Source: Oligoflexales bacterium
GTDB lineage: Bacteria > Myxococcota_A > UBA9042 > DTJE01
Direction of reading: 5' to 3'
DNA length: 35,892 bases
NCBI GenBank assembly: GCA_012840965.1
Contig: DUVQ01000053.1
Location: 1 to 35,892, forward strand
The number at the start of each line of letters is the position of its first letter. The first letter of the stretch is position 1. A program made the translations under genes and the position numbers. Of the stretch, positions 21,839 through 30,662 are shown one piece after another. The notes beneath the pieces are model-generated. The model saw only the letters and a list, made by a program, of their open reading frames with translations. It made no database searches and was not told the DNA's origin.

Positions 21839-24610
21839 TCACCTGGCCGGGCGTACCTCGATTTCGCTGTCGAATGTCATTGATTCGCCTGGGCCTAGGG
21901 TTACCCGCTTGGCGAAGATCTCCATTTCTAGCTCTCCATCCCTTTCTGGGTAGGCGTAGAGTTGGGTGAAGTCGACGGCGTCGTCGTCGAAGCGGTAGGT
22001 GACGTCTAGGCCTAGGGTACCGCTGAAGGTCCAGGAGCCGTTCGGGACGTTGTCGTAGTAGAAGTATTCGCCTTCTCGCATGCCGGCTATGACGTTGGTC
22101 ATGTCCTTAACGACTGAGGTGCCGTTGCGGGCGGTGAAGCTGACCGTCGTGGTGGGGAGGTCGCCTAGGACTAGCTCCAGGTGGGGGCGGAGGCGGGCTT
22201 CGACGGGGGAAGAGCCTGGATTGGTTAGCTTTGTTGAGATGCGTAGGATTGGTTCGGTTTCGTCAAGTTGGTAGGTCCGCGCCAGTTTGTAGCCGTTCAT
22301 CGTGTCCATCTCTATCCTGAGTCCGGTGGGCGTGACTGCAAAAGCAGTGGCAGGTTCGATCCAGCCCATGAAATCAAAGCCTTCGCCGACGCGGTCATTG
22401 AAGCCACCAGCAAACGGGAAAAATAGGTTGCGGCGCTGGTCCCAGGACGTGATGGTTGTGCCGCTTGCGACGTGGGTGATGCGTAGCGCCCGTCCAGCCA
22501 AAGTCGGGACAACGTCGACTTCCAGTGCGCCGTTCGAGATAGTTTTCACCTCGGCGTCAGAACCAATCAATGCGTACAGCAGCAGAATCGTTTCTGGGCT
22601 GCCTTGGGCCTCTCGATACGATGTGAAGCCGTGTTCGTTCATCATACTCATGAAATCTATGGCGTCTTCGGCTGTCGCCATGCCTGGATTCCACCTTAAC
22701 ATGCCATCTTCAATGCGATACCCGTTTCTGGGGAAAATCCGGGCGTATCTCAGTTGCATGCGCTCAATGGCTATCCGCTTCTCAAGAACCGCATCGCCCT
22801 TGACTAGTCGTGCGGCTTCGTCAAATAGCGCCTCGCCGGTCTCCATAACTTCCTCGGGTAAATGGCCGGTTCCGGGGTTGCTGTACAGGTGCAGATGGAT
22901 GTCTTCGTCGTCGACCTTGTTTTGTAGCAAGGTGATCCAGTCAAACATCGGCCCCCAGGCAGGCCCATAGTAATCCTTCAGGAACCGCTTGATCAGCTTG
23001 GTGGTGTCCAAGTCTGGCCGCCACAGCAGCTTCATCCCAAACCACGGCCTCAGTAGGCTGAATTCCCCGCCACCACCGGTGTGTCCCATGCCTTGCAGGT
23101 AGATGCCCTCGGCACCGATGTCGCGATAGAAACGGATGTTGTCCGCCAGCGCGTAAAGGTTCGGGAACGGGCTGTAATAGTGCATGAAATCAACGATATA
23201 GTGCCACATGTACAGATGGTCTGTAATTTGGGCCCAAGCCTCGGCACGACGCTTGAAATCGGCGTTGTCAGGGCATGTGCGAATCGGGTGGGTGTCGCAC
23301 GACGGATACATATGACACAGCCATACCGCCACGTTCGGGTGCATTTTCATGCCGACCGGAGGTTCTTCGGTGTACATGTAGGCAAGCGTACCAATCAGTT
23401 TGTTGGGATAGACCTCGGAGGTGCGTCGCGCAAGCTCGTTTACGAACCAGAACTGGGTGCCGCCATCGGTCTGATACTGTTCGTTCATCGCCCGACAGTT
23501 TTCGCACTGGCACTGGTTGTAGTAGTCCATCTGCGAGAAGTTGTGTTGGGTCGCGTCTGGGTCAGCCTCCATCCTGGCAAGCATGCGCTCGACAACGATT
23601 TCCATTACTTCCGGATTTGTCAGGCAAAGCTGGGTGGCCTCGCGTATGCGCTGGCCGTTGATTTCCGAGAAGTACTCGGGGTGAGTGTCCCAGAACTCGC
23701 CTGGTGTAATGAACCTGAAGTAACTGTGGCACCGACCGTCGTGGTAATGGGTTGCACCGTATTCAGCGTCAGGGCCATGGTTACCGTTGTTTTCACCTTG
23801 GTGAGCCCTGAAGGCTCGGTCCCCACCTGGCCAATTATACGATGTGAGACGCCACTTGAAGGCCGGTTTTTCAAGTAAATCCAGCTCTTGTGGGAAAACG
23901 ATGTCGGGGGTCTTTGGCACGATAGTGACGCCAGGAGCTGTCCATCTGACATTTAGCGCAATCTCTAGGAAGCGGTGAACGCCATACATCGTTCCGGCGG
24001 CTGGGTTTCCAGCGATTACGACAGATGGCTCCGCCGCCTTCAGGACGAAACCGTCTGTACCAAGTACCTCCATGTCAGGCTCGACGCCGAATCGTGCCGC
24101 CTGTGCGCCAGCCCCAACCACGATGACTGGGACATCTTCAGATTCAGGCTCGGCCACGATTGGCAGTTCAACCCCGGAGGCCTCCTTGAACAGCGCTTGG
24201 ATTTCGTTTGCCGCAGTCTTCTCGGAGGGGCTGGCATCATCCGCCACCACTATGACATGCGAAGACACGCCGCCTGTAACCAGTGGGAACGAAGGAACTA
24301 TAACCTCAGGCTCCTCGGTGTCTACATCCAAAGTGTCGTCCGCGTCCGACGCGTCATCGACATCTGTGGCGTCGTCTGCATCCACCCCGTCTTCTAGCCC
24401 ATCATCCCCCACGTGATCCACCGCGTCGACCACATCCTTGGCATCCGTCGTCACATCCTCGGCGCCCTCGTCCTGGTCCATGCTGTCTTGAATGACGTCC
24501 TGCGGCGCTGGGTCGTCACCACCGCATCCCAAAACACCTGCCATAGCCAGCACAAAAACGGAAGCTATCGCCAAATGCCTAGAACTTTGAAATCTCATAA
24601 AGCGCGTCAT
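21839..24610 (-). CDS. DUF4838-domain outer-membrane lipoprotein, possible glycan-active enzyme
   Basis: Type II signal peptide with lipobox VLGC (Cys at residue 29), then an unusually acidic linker to about residue 110, rich in DVxDAxDxxD, typical of delta-proteobacterial/Bradymonadal surface lipoproteins. Next is an alpha-glucuronidase-like N-terminal domain (SEKTAANEIQALFKEASG, GTMYGVHRFLEIALNVRW), then a TIM-barrel DUF4838 region with CLTNPEVMEIVVERML, QMDYYNQCQCENCRAMN, YMWHYIVDFMHYYSPFPN and GIYLQGMGHTGGGGEF. A beta-rich C-terminal part follows. GGAG with 8-base spacing supports ATG 24610 rather than the upstream GTG 24628. Relatives sit among glycoside hydrolases, but the substrate is unknown. 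It lies downstream of the two-component pair on the same strand with a gap of about 215 bases in which I see no clear promoter or terminator. Confidence 0.8.
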   Translation of the reverse strand: MTRFMRFQSSRHLAIASVFVLAMAGVLGCGGDDPAPQDVIQDSMDQDEGAEDVTTDAKDVVDAVDHVGDDGLEDGVDADDATDVDDASDADDTLDVDTEEPEVIVPSFPLVTGGVSSHVIVVADDASPSEKTAANEIQALFKEASGVELPIVAEPESEDVPVIVVGAGAQAARFGVEPDMEVLGTDGFVLKAAEPSVVIAGNPAAGTMYGVHRFLEIALNVRWTAPGVTIVPKTPDIVFPQELDLLEKPAFKWRLTSYNWPGGDRAFRAHQGENNGNHGPDAEYGATHYHDGRCHSYFRFITPGEFWDTHPEYFSEINGQRIREATQLCLTNPEVMEIVVERMLARMEADPDATQHNFSQMDYYNQCQCENCRAMNEQYQTDGGTQFWFVNELARRTSEVYPNKLIGTLAYMYTEEPPVGMKMHPNVAVWLCHMYPSCDTHPIRTCPDNADFKRRAEAWAQITDHLYMWHYIVDFMHYYSPFPNLYALADNIRFYRDIGAEGIYLQGMGHTGGGGEFSLLRPWFGMKLLWRPDLDTTKLIKRFLKDYYGPAWGPMFDWITLLQNKVDDEDIHLHLYSNPGTGHLPEEVMETGEALFDEAARLVKGDAVLEKRIAIERMQLRYARIFPRNGYRIEDGMLRWNPGMATAEDAIDFMSMMNEHGFTSYREAQGSPETILLLYALIGSDAEVKTISNGALEVDVVPTLAGRALRITHVASGTTITSWDQRRNLFFPFAGGFNDRVGEGFDFMGWIEPATAFAVTPTGLRIEMDTMNGYKLARTYQLDETEPILRISTKLTNPGSSPVEARLRPHLELVLGDLPTTTVSFTARNGTSVVKDMTNVIAGMREGEYFYYDNVPNGSWTFSGTLGLDVTYRFDDDAVDFTQLYAYPERDGELEMEIFAKRVTLGPGESMTFDSEIEVRPAR

Positions 24611-24826
24611 GATTACATCTCCGAACACCCAGACTTAAACAGGGTAGAGCAGTCTGACCAGATTGTCACCGTTGATAATTCAACAATTCCTGGCATATCC
24701 CCAAAAACTGCCGGCTTTATCCAAAACCGCCACCCCACCCCCAAGCAGCAATCGGACGGCGAATAAATTAGATTTCGTCACCAACCGCAGGTACGGGTTA
24801 TTATCGGGAGAATCCCCAAAACGCGA

Positions 24827-26188
24827 TCATTCGATACCCAAAGTCTTCAGATGATGTGAAAGTGCGCGAGGGCTCAGTCCAAGTGAATCGGCGGCGTCCT
24901 TTTTGACCCCGTTGGTCTTAGCGAGTGCATCCAGAATCATATTCTTTTTAAAGACATCCACCCTTTCGTTAAAATTGGACCCCTCCCGCTCTGCAGCACA
25001 GGGACAGCAGTGAGGCGTAGTTGTACGCAGCAGGCACTTGAAGTCGTTGGCCACAAGGGGACGATTGCCCGCCAGTATCAACGCCCGCTCAAGCACATTG
25101 CGCAGCTCACGTACGTTGCCAGGCCATGGATAGGCCTTCATAGCATCAAGGGCATCCTGAGACACATCGTTGACTGGTCGCCCCAGCTTCCTGCAGATCG
25201 ACTCGGTCAGATCACGCACAAGTTCTGGAATATCTTCAATGCGTTCAGCCAGCGTGGGTACATGAATCGGGAAGACATTCAGCCGAAAATACAGGTCCTC
25301 ACGAAACTTGCCAGCCGCGCATTTTTCCGCCAAATCAGCATTCGTGGCCGCGATTACCCGTGTTTGCACGGTAACAGGCGTAGTACTACCCACCGGTGTG
25401 ATGGTGCCTTCCTCAAGCACCCTCAGCAACTTTCCCTGCAGTTCCATTGGAAGGTCGCCTATCTCGTCTAAAAAAAGCGAACCCCCAGAAGCCAGCTCAA
25501 AGTATCCCTTTTTCGATGTGTGCGCCCCTGTGAACGCCCCACGGACATGTCCAAATAGTTGGCTTTCCATCAGATCGCTAGGGATGGCGAGGCAATTAAC
25601 GCGCAAAAGCGGCCTTTGTGACCCTGCCCCCAGCGCATGGATGGTCTCGGCCACCAACTCCTTGCCGGTTCCGCTCTTACCGGTGACCAAAACGTTCGTC
25701 GGAAGCGCAGCCACAGCGCCAATGAGCTCCTTCATGTGTCTGATCTGCTCCGAGTTGCCCGTGATTCGTCGTCCGGCCCTCTCATCCATTCGCTCGGATT
25801 TCAAAATCATCAGGTCATCCCGCAGCCTGATGTTTTCAAGGTTTTTGGCGACTATCGAAATCAGTGCGTCTATCTCGAACGGTTTCAGAATGTAGTCGCT
25901 GGCTCCCTTTCGCATAGCGTTTACGGCCTGGGAAACAGTGCCATAGGCCGTGATTAGAATCACCTGAAGGTCAGGATCGATAGATTTGGCGTACTCAAGC
26001 AGGTCTTCCCCAGAGCAGTCCGGCAGCCGAACATCACTGATCATCATGTCGAATCCGGATGTGCTCAGTTCCCGCATAGCCTGTTCACCGTTATCGCACG
26101 TTGTCACCTGATGGCCTACATCAGTAAGCGCCCTGCCAATCAGGCGCAGAATTTTCGGTTCATCATCGATTACCAGGATTCTAGGCAT
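24827..26188 (-). CDS. NtrC-family sigma-54-dependent response regulator
   Basis: Receiver domain 1-120 with phospho-acceptor D52 in MMISDVRLPD, acidic pair DDE and K102. AAA+ sigma-54 activation domain about 143-375 with Walker A TGKSGTGKE, the sigma-54-contacting loop GAFTGA (217-222), Walker B GGSLFLDEIGDLP and NVRELRNVLERALIL. C-terminal Fis-type HTH (NGVKKDAADSLGLSPRALSHHL). All elements for activating sigma-54 RNA polymerase are intact. The linker before the HTH carries H393-C-C-P-C397, not usual in this family. Its start overlaps the kinase stop by 8 bases, so the two are a cognate pair. The likely target is the -24/-12 promoter at 35288-35303, at the head of the same operon. Confidence 0.9.
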   Translation of the reverse strand: MPRILVIDDEPKILRLIGRALTDVGHQVTTCDNGEQAMRELSTSGFDMMISDVRLPDCSGEDLLEYAKSIDPDLQVILITAYGTVSQAVNAMRKGASDYILKPFEIDALISIVAKNLENIRLRDDLMILKSERMDERAGRRITGNSEQIRHMKELIGAVAALPTNVLVTGKSGTGKELVAETIHALGAGSQRPLLRVNCLAIPSDLMESQLFGHVRGAFTGAHTSKKGYFELASGGSLFLDEIGDLPMELQGKLLRVLEEGTITPVGSTTPVTVQTRVIAATNADLAEKCAAGKFREDLYFRLNVFPIHVPTLAERIEDIPELVRDLTESICRKLGRPVNDVSQDALDAMKAYPWPGNVRELRNVLERALILAGNRPLVANDFKCLLRTTTPHCCPCAAEREGSNFNERVDVFKKNMILDALAKTNGVKKDAADSLGLSPRALSHHLKTLGIE

Positions 26189-27701
26189 TTAGTCCCCCGT
26201 AAGCCTCCTCGAAACAGATTCTGAAAATTGTACCTTGCTCAGGCTGGCTTTCGATACTGATCTCAGCCTTGTGAAGGTCCAAGACCTTCTTTACCGCAGG
26301 TAGTCCCAACCCTGTGCCGCCGCTTCGTTTCGAGTAAAAAGGATCAAATACCAGCGCCAAGTCGGACTTATCGATACCGCATCCATCATCGCTGATCGAT
26401 ATGTATACACGCCCATCTGCGTCGTGCCCAGCCGAAATCTTGATTTCTCCACGTGATCGGATCGCTTGAACCGAGTTGTCTATGATGTTCGCTAGCGCCT
26501 GTTTCAGGTAACTTGAATCACCCATAATCCACAAATCCGATGCCGCATCAACATCTCCCAAAATCATTACCCCCTCAGGCAGTCTTTTTGCGGCCTGCGA
26601 CACGACGTCGCGAATCAAAGCCGCAACATTAAGCCTTTCCTTACCAAGGACAATGGGTCTGGCCAAGTCCAGAAGTCGCGAGATGATGTCATTGACGCGG
26701 TCGACTTCTTCGATGATGTCTGATGCGACCTGTTCTCCCTCGTCACCCGTCTTTTTAATCGATTCGGCGGTAGCCCTGATTATGAAAAGCGGATTTCTGA
26801 TTTCATGCGCCAGTCCAGCGGCCAGTTTACCAATTGTTGACAGGTGTTCCGCCCACAGCAGCCCCTCTTGGGCCTTTTCCAACTCGGTCCTGACTCTGAC
26901 AATCTCGCTTTCCAGTGCGGCGTTTAACGAATTGACCTGCTCAAGCAGCAGTTCCCGGTCGTCAAGCGCTTCTTGTAACTGTTTGGTCGTTCCGGCTAGT
27001 TGCCCAACCATTCTGTTCAAAAAGTGGTGCAGCAGCTGAATCTCATCCTTGGTTTTTCCGCGGGGCCCCTCGATGCCGCTCAACCCACTGATTTCCCGAA
27101 TTTCTTGGCCGATCCTCACCAGTCTTAGCACGATAATGCGATAAAGGATGGTGCTGAGGATCGCCACGACGCTAATGATGACGATTGCCACAAACACCCC
27201 GTACCTGATGCTGCTTTCGCGAAGGCGCTCTTGGACCAATTCAATAGGTTTTGCCAGATGCAGCGCCCCAGTTATGTTGTTGTCGGCGTCCTTCATTGGG
27301 ATGGTGATATCCATCACAGGTATGCCGTGATGCTCCATTTTGTGCCATTCAAAATCGAGTTCTCCCGCCAAAATTGCAGGGAATTGAGGTTCATGCCAAG
27401 GGTGCCCGATCAGCGATTGTTCAGTCGCTGCAATCACCCTCATCTGGCGATCCACAATGATAATCTCAATTTCTGGGTGAATGCGATCCATAGACGACAC
27501 GAAGTCCTGCGTTGTCTGGACACACATATCATCGCATGTCATGAATATGGCGTTCATCGAATCCGCAATGATTCGAAGCGAGTTTGCTTGGTCGTTCAGC
27601 AGATTCTTGCGATTCAAGGTGGAGTCCAGCGCCAGATATGCTGTCAGCGGGATTGCGATAGCTAGCAGTGCAGCAAGCAGAACTCTGGTTCGAAGTGACA
27701 T
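26181..27701 (-). CDS. Membrane sensor histidine kinase
   Basis: Two membrane segments (about 7-27 and 167-190) enclose a periplasmic sensor domain of about 140 residues, resembling single-Cache kinases such as ZraS/HydH. HAMP follows to about 235, then a coiled coil, HisKA with H299 in LAAGLAHEIRNPL, and HATPase_c (N box IIDNSVQAI, G1 SDDGCGID, F box VFDPFYSKR, G2 GGTGLGL). The sensor domain has C56-DDM-C60 and a His cluster (H100, H103, and H120, H124, H125 in EWHKMEHHG), suggesting metal or redox sensing; this is inference. GGAG precedes the ATG. It phosphorylates the downstream regulator and lies 45 bases after the TPR gene. Confidence 0.9.
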   Translation of the reverse strand: MSLRTRVLLAALLAIAIPLTAYLALDSTLNRKNLLNDQANSLRIIADSMNAIFMTCDDMCVQTTQDFVSSMDRIHPEIEIIIVDRQMRVIAATEQSLIGHPWHEPQFPAILAGELDFEWHKMEHHGIPVMDITIPMKDADNNITGALHLAKPIELVQERLRESSIRYGVFVAIVIISVVAILSTILYRIIVLRLVRIGQEIREISGLSGIEGPRGKTKDEIQLLHHFLNRMVGQLAGTTKQLQEALDDRELLLEQVNSLNAALESEIVRVRTELEKAQEGLLWAEHLSTIGKLAAGLAHEIRNPLFIIRATAESIKKTGDEGEQVASDIIEEVDRVNDIISRLLDLARPIVLGKERLNVAALIRDVVSQAAKRLPEGVMILGDVDAASDLWIMGDSSYLKQALANIIDNSVQAIRSRGEIKISAGHDADGRVYISISDDGCGIDKSDLALVFDPFYSKRSGGTGLGLPAVKKVLDLHKAEISIESQPEQGTIFRICFEEAYGGLNA

Positions 27702-27746
27702 CTAGTCTCCATCGTTTGAAAAAGCACCCTTCAGGCCCGCGGCGCG

Positions 27747-28943
27747 CTACATTACCCTGGAAATCGCGTCCCGTATCCCTTGTGCTGATGAGGCCAGCGT
27801 CGGGTCTGAAATCCGGTCCAAAAACCTGATCGACTGAGGAAAATCCCCATGCCTGAAACAAGAGTATGCCAGTTGATATGATGTGTTGTCACCTACTTGT
27901 CCACAGTGTTCCAGCTGAGCAGCCATTGAACAAGCCAAGGCATACAGTTTCCCAGAGATTGCAATCGCCAAGCGTTGGTTCTGGCGTCGTTGCCCATTTT
28001 TCACCTTACCGTTCCATTTCAGCGCATCTTGGTATCTTCCGGCCAGCCGATACTGATCCGCCGTTTCAAAGGCCAAATCCTGGCCGCTCCTGGTCAGTCG
28101 TTCAAACAGCCGGGCTGCCGCCAAATGCTGACCGTCCAGCGCGTATACATACGCAAGCTGGGTCTTTAATTGAGTTTCTTTGGGAAATCGCAGGACACCT
28201 TCTTCCAGGATCAGGATCGAATCTCGGAAATTTCCGACCTTTCTTAGGGCCTCTCCCATCATTAAGAACGCCGAAAAATCAGATGAATCCGCCGTGAACA
28301 TGCTTGCGGCGGTTCGCGCCGCCTCGTTATACAGCCCCATAAGGAACATAAGCATGCATTTCTCCCGTAGAAGATCGAGGTTTCCAGGAAAGACAACTAG
28401 GCCATCTTTAAGTGTATTTCCCGCCTGGTCCATTTTTTGTAACTCAGCTTCGGATCTTGACTTCAGGATAAACCACCCAGGAAGCCGAGCTGACAGGTCT
28501 TTGCATTTATCCAGCGCGACCAAAGCGCCTTCGTGGTCACCAGTTGAGGCCTTGGCTTGTGCAAGATAAATCCACAATGATGTTTTATTCGGCCGTTCAC
28601 GCAAGACCCTTTCCAGGCGCTTGATTCCGCTTTGATGCCGTTCGAACTGCACGTCGATGATTCCCATCAAGGCGTTTGCTTCCAAAAGGTCCAAATGCAC
28701 ATGTTCGACATCTTCTTCATTCTCGTGGATCTCTTTATCCCTTTTAATTTCAAGCGTGACGATTCGTTTTAGCGCCGTTTCGGCGTTTGACCACCTGCCA
28801 CTTTTCATCAGGATCCGCACCGGAGTGAGGGGATCCTGTAGCCCGTCGCCAGTGTCATTTGCGCTAGCTACTGTGGCGGTCAACAAAACCGCGGCAAACC
28901 ACATTGGTGCCCATCCAATTTTATTTTTCAAAAAGCGCATCAT
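27747..28943 (-). CDS. Periplasmic TPR-repeat protein of the TonB module
   Basis: 398 residues. An N-terminal signal-like segment (WAPMWFAAVLLTATVASA) is followed by helical pairs of the tetratricopeptide type, for example LWIYLAQAKASTGDHEGALVALDKC, LREKCMLMFLMGLYNEAARTAAS and AFLMMGEALRKVGNFRDSILILEEG. TPR proteins are regular last members of DUF3450-TtpC-ExbB-ExbD-TonB clusters. They are thought to scaffold or tune the complex, though the role is not settled. The start overlaps the TonB stop by 4 bases (ATGA). The two Cys residues near the C-terminus (HCGQ, YSCF) could pair in the periplasm. Confidence 0.75.
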   Translation of the reverse strand: MMRFLKNKIGWAPMWFAAVLLTATVASANDTGDGLQDPLTPVRILMKSGRWSNAETALKRIVTLEIKRDKEIHENEEDVEHVHLDLLEANALMGIIDVQFERHQSGIKRLERVLRERPNKTSLWIYLAQAKASTGDHEGALVALDKCKDLSARLPGWFILKSRSEAELQKMDQAGNTLKDGLVVFPGNLDLLREKCMLMFLMGLYNEAARTAASMFTADSSDFSAFLMMGEALRKVGNFRDSILILEEGVLRFPKETQLKTQLAYVYALDGQHLAAARLFERLTRSGQDLAFETADQYRLAGRYQDALKWNGKVKNGQRRQNQRLAIAISGKLYALACSMAAQLEHCGQVGDNTSYQLAYSCFRHGDFPQSIRFLDRISDPTLASSAQGIRDAISRVM

Positions 28944-29608
28944 AGGCCTCCATCATCCAAGCTAAAGATCATTCTTTGCCGGACCCACACCGAAACGGGC
29001 TGGCCTTCAAACATGGCAGGCGAAAAACTCCAGCGTATGGCGGCCTGTTTTGCTGCCTCCTCGAAGACTCCAGCAGGGGCCGCCTTTTCAACGTGTACCT
29101 TTTTAACTATCCCATCCCTATTGACCAGCAGCCTAAGCTGAACATAGCCTTGGATTCCCTGGTCTGCGGCGTCTTGTGGATACAATGCCGCCGGCTGGCG
29201 AATCGCCCGTGGCGGTTCGTCAACAGTCTTTTCGCTCATTATCAATTCATCTGGTCCAGACGAATCCTGAAGCTCGCTTCCAATCATGTCGGACAGGTCC
29301 AGGGCGGCCGCGAGCAGCGCCGGGGACTGGATGCTCGACGGAAGATTGGGTGGGGCAACTGCAGAGACCTGAGTCTTTGTAACCCGCTGTCTGCTGCGTT
29401 TTTCAGCTGGTGGCCTCTTTTTTTGGCGTGGTGCCTGGACTTCAAATGTTGTGACCTTACCGACCTCACTAGTTACAGGCGGTGGACTAGTATCCTTAAG
29501 GCCGCTCATCAGGATCATCCCCCCAATGTTGAGCACCAGCGTCACAACAATCGCCAAAACGATGTGCAGCGGATGCAGTTTGCGAGTTTTGGGGGTGTTT
29601 GTCGCCAT
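28940..29608 (-). CDS. tonB: Energy transducer TonB
   Basis: 222 residues. One N-terminal membrane helix (HIVLAIVVTLVLNIGGMILM) is followed by a Pro/Lys/Arg-rich periplasm-spanning linker (RQKKRPPAEKRSRQR). The C-terminal TonB domain has YPQDAADQGIQGYVQLRLLV, DGIVKKVHVEKAAPAGVFEEAA and IRWSFSPAMFEGQPV. It carries proton-motive energy from ExbB/ExbD to the outer-membrane receptor encoded at the head of the operon. The start shares one base with the exbD stop (TGATG). The linker is short for a TonB, as in TonB2-type systems, where a TtpC-like protein assists. Confidence 0.85.
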   Translation of the reverse strand: MATNTPKTRKLHPLHIVLAIVVTLVLNIGGMILMSGLKDTSPPPVTSEVGKVTTFEVQAPRQKKRPPAEKRSRQRVTKTQVSAVAPPNLPSSIQSPALLAAALDLSDMIGSELQDSSGPDELIMSEKTVDEPPRAIRQPAALYPQDAADQGIQGYVQLRLLVNRDGIVKKVHVEKAAPAGVFEEAAKQAAIRWSFSPAMFEGQPVSVWVRQRMIFSLDDGGL

Positions 29609-30018
29609 CAGAATTCCTGGTCTATCGCTACGCCGACTTCTTCGGCACCTCCAAGCCTACATTGGTCTACCACTTCAATAAGTTTGCCTGTGTTGACTCT
29701 CCTATCAACGACTGCCAGCACGGTTTTGATGGGGTTGTGTGACAGCTGTTCTCGTACCGCGCTTTGAACCATCCACGGTTTGACTGGCCGCGTGTCGACA
29801 TAGATTTCTCCACGCGCATCGATGGTTACCCTTAAAACGCGCTGATCGGATTGTACCCCAGAAGCAGCTCCAGGCCTTTCAATATCAACCTGCGCATCTC
29901 TGACGAAGGTCGTGCTGACCATGAAGAAGATCAACAGGATAAAGGTCATGTCGATCAGTGGCGCCATGTTGACTTCACCAGTCTCACGGCTGTTTCCCGC
30001 TTTTCTGATTCCGATCAT
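29608..30018 (-). CDS. exbD: ExbD/TolR biopolymer transport protein
   Basis: 136 residues with one membrane helix (LIDMTFILLIFFMVSTTF). It contains the proton-carrying aspartate D23 in the family motif NMAPLIDMTF. A periplasmic ExbD domain follows, with the typical swapped-strand region VLRVTIDARGEIYVD and VLAVVDRRVNTGKLIEVVDQC. It works with ExbB to convert proton flow into TonB motion. It overlaps exbB by 4 bases upstream and tonB by 1 base downstream. Normal length and intact. Confidence 0.9.
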   Translation of the reverse strand: MIGIRKAGNSRETGEVNMAPLIDMTFILLIFFMVSTTFVRDAQVDIERPGAASGVQSDQRVLRVTIDARGEIYVDTRPVKPWMVQSAVREQLSHNPIKTVLAVVDRRVNTGKLIEVVDQCRLGGAEEVGVAIDQEF

Positions 30019-30662
30019 TCTGCAGACTCCTTATCTTCGTTAAGAGCCATTCTTTTGAATGCCTCGCTAAGGTCTTTCAATTCGCCGCGCAGGCGTTGTT
30101 CCCGCCGTTCCAGCACTCGTGCCGCAAGCAGGCCAGGGATTGCAACCCCAAGGCCCAGCTGGGTGGTGATTAGCGCCTCGGAGATTCCCCCCGCGATGCC
30201 GCCATCTCCTGCACTGGAATTCAGGGATTCAAACGTAGCTATCATGCCGGTAACTGTTCCAAGCAGGCCTAGCAACGGTGCCAGTACGACTATGATGGAT
30301 ATGCCGCGTCGATAGCGCCTGAGCGTGTTCTCACAACCCAATAGAATCCCATTTAGGGCGTATCCATTTAAATTTGCAGGATTTTTCAGCAAGTCCGCCA
30401 TTTCAAGCACCGCCGAGCTCAACACCCCGTTTGGGTCAAGGCCTGCCGCTAGATTCGGCGCTTTCTGGTTGAACAGCGTGGTAGCCAACTCATCAACGGG
30501 ACTGCGCGTGCCTCGTCTGAGGGTAAAAAATCGCACCACTACGAAAAACCACAGAAACAGGGCCAGTATCTCGATTGGGATGACTACCACGCCGCCAGCT
30601 TCGGCGTAGTCGACTATGGTGGTTATCGTTGCAACCACCTTGTCTGCAAACCCGCCGTTCAT
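30015..30662 (-). CDS. exbB: ExbB/MotA/TolQ-family proton channel
   Basis: 215 residues with three membrane segments (about 24-45, 121-141, 165-185). The MotA/TolQ/ExbB core is clear: VLAPLLGLLGTVTGMIATFE, GGIAGGISEALITTQLGLGVAIPGLLA. The stretch EALITTQLG carries the conserved Thr and Glu of the channel. It forms the inner-membrane pentamer around ExbD. It overlaps the TtpC-like gene by 4 bases at its start. It is one of two ExbB-domain proteins in the operon, this one being the compact form. Confidence 0.9.
   Translation of the reverse strand: MNGGFADKVVATITTIVDYAEAGGVVVIPIEILALFLWFFVVVRFFTLRRGTRSPVDELATTLFNQKAPNLAAGLDPNGVLSSAVLEMADLLKNPANLNGYALNGILLGCENTLRRYRRGISIIVVLAPLLGLLGTVTGMIATFESLNSSAGDGGIAGGISEALITTQLGLGVAIPGLLAARVLERREQRLRGELKDLSEAFKRMALNEDKESAE

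Noticed and set aside
23081-23878. Long + strand open frame (265 codons) inside the DUF4838 lipoprotein
   Set aside because: Antisense of a well-supported gene; the translation is low in recognisable structure. The same applies to 28976-29767.
24611-24826. Intrinsic terminator or sigma-54 promoter between the regulator and lipoprotein genes
   Set aside because: Only short weak dyads (for example GGGGA/TCCC) without a T run, and no TGGCAC-N5-TTGC match on the minus strand.
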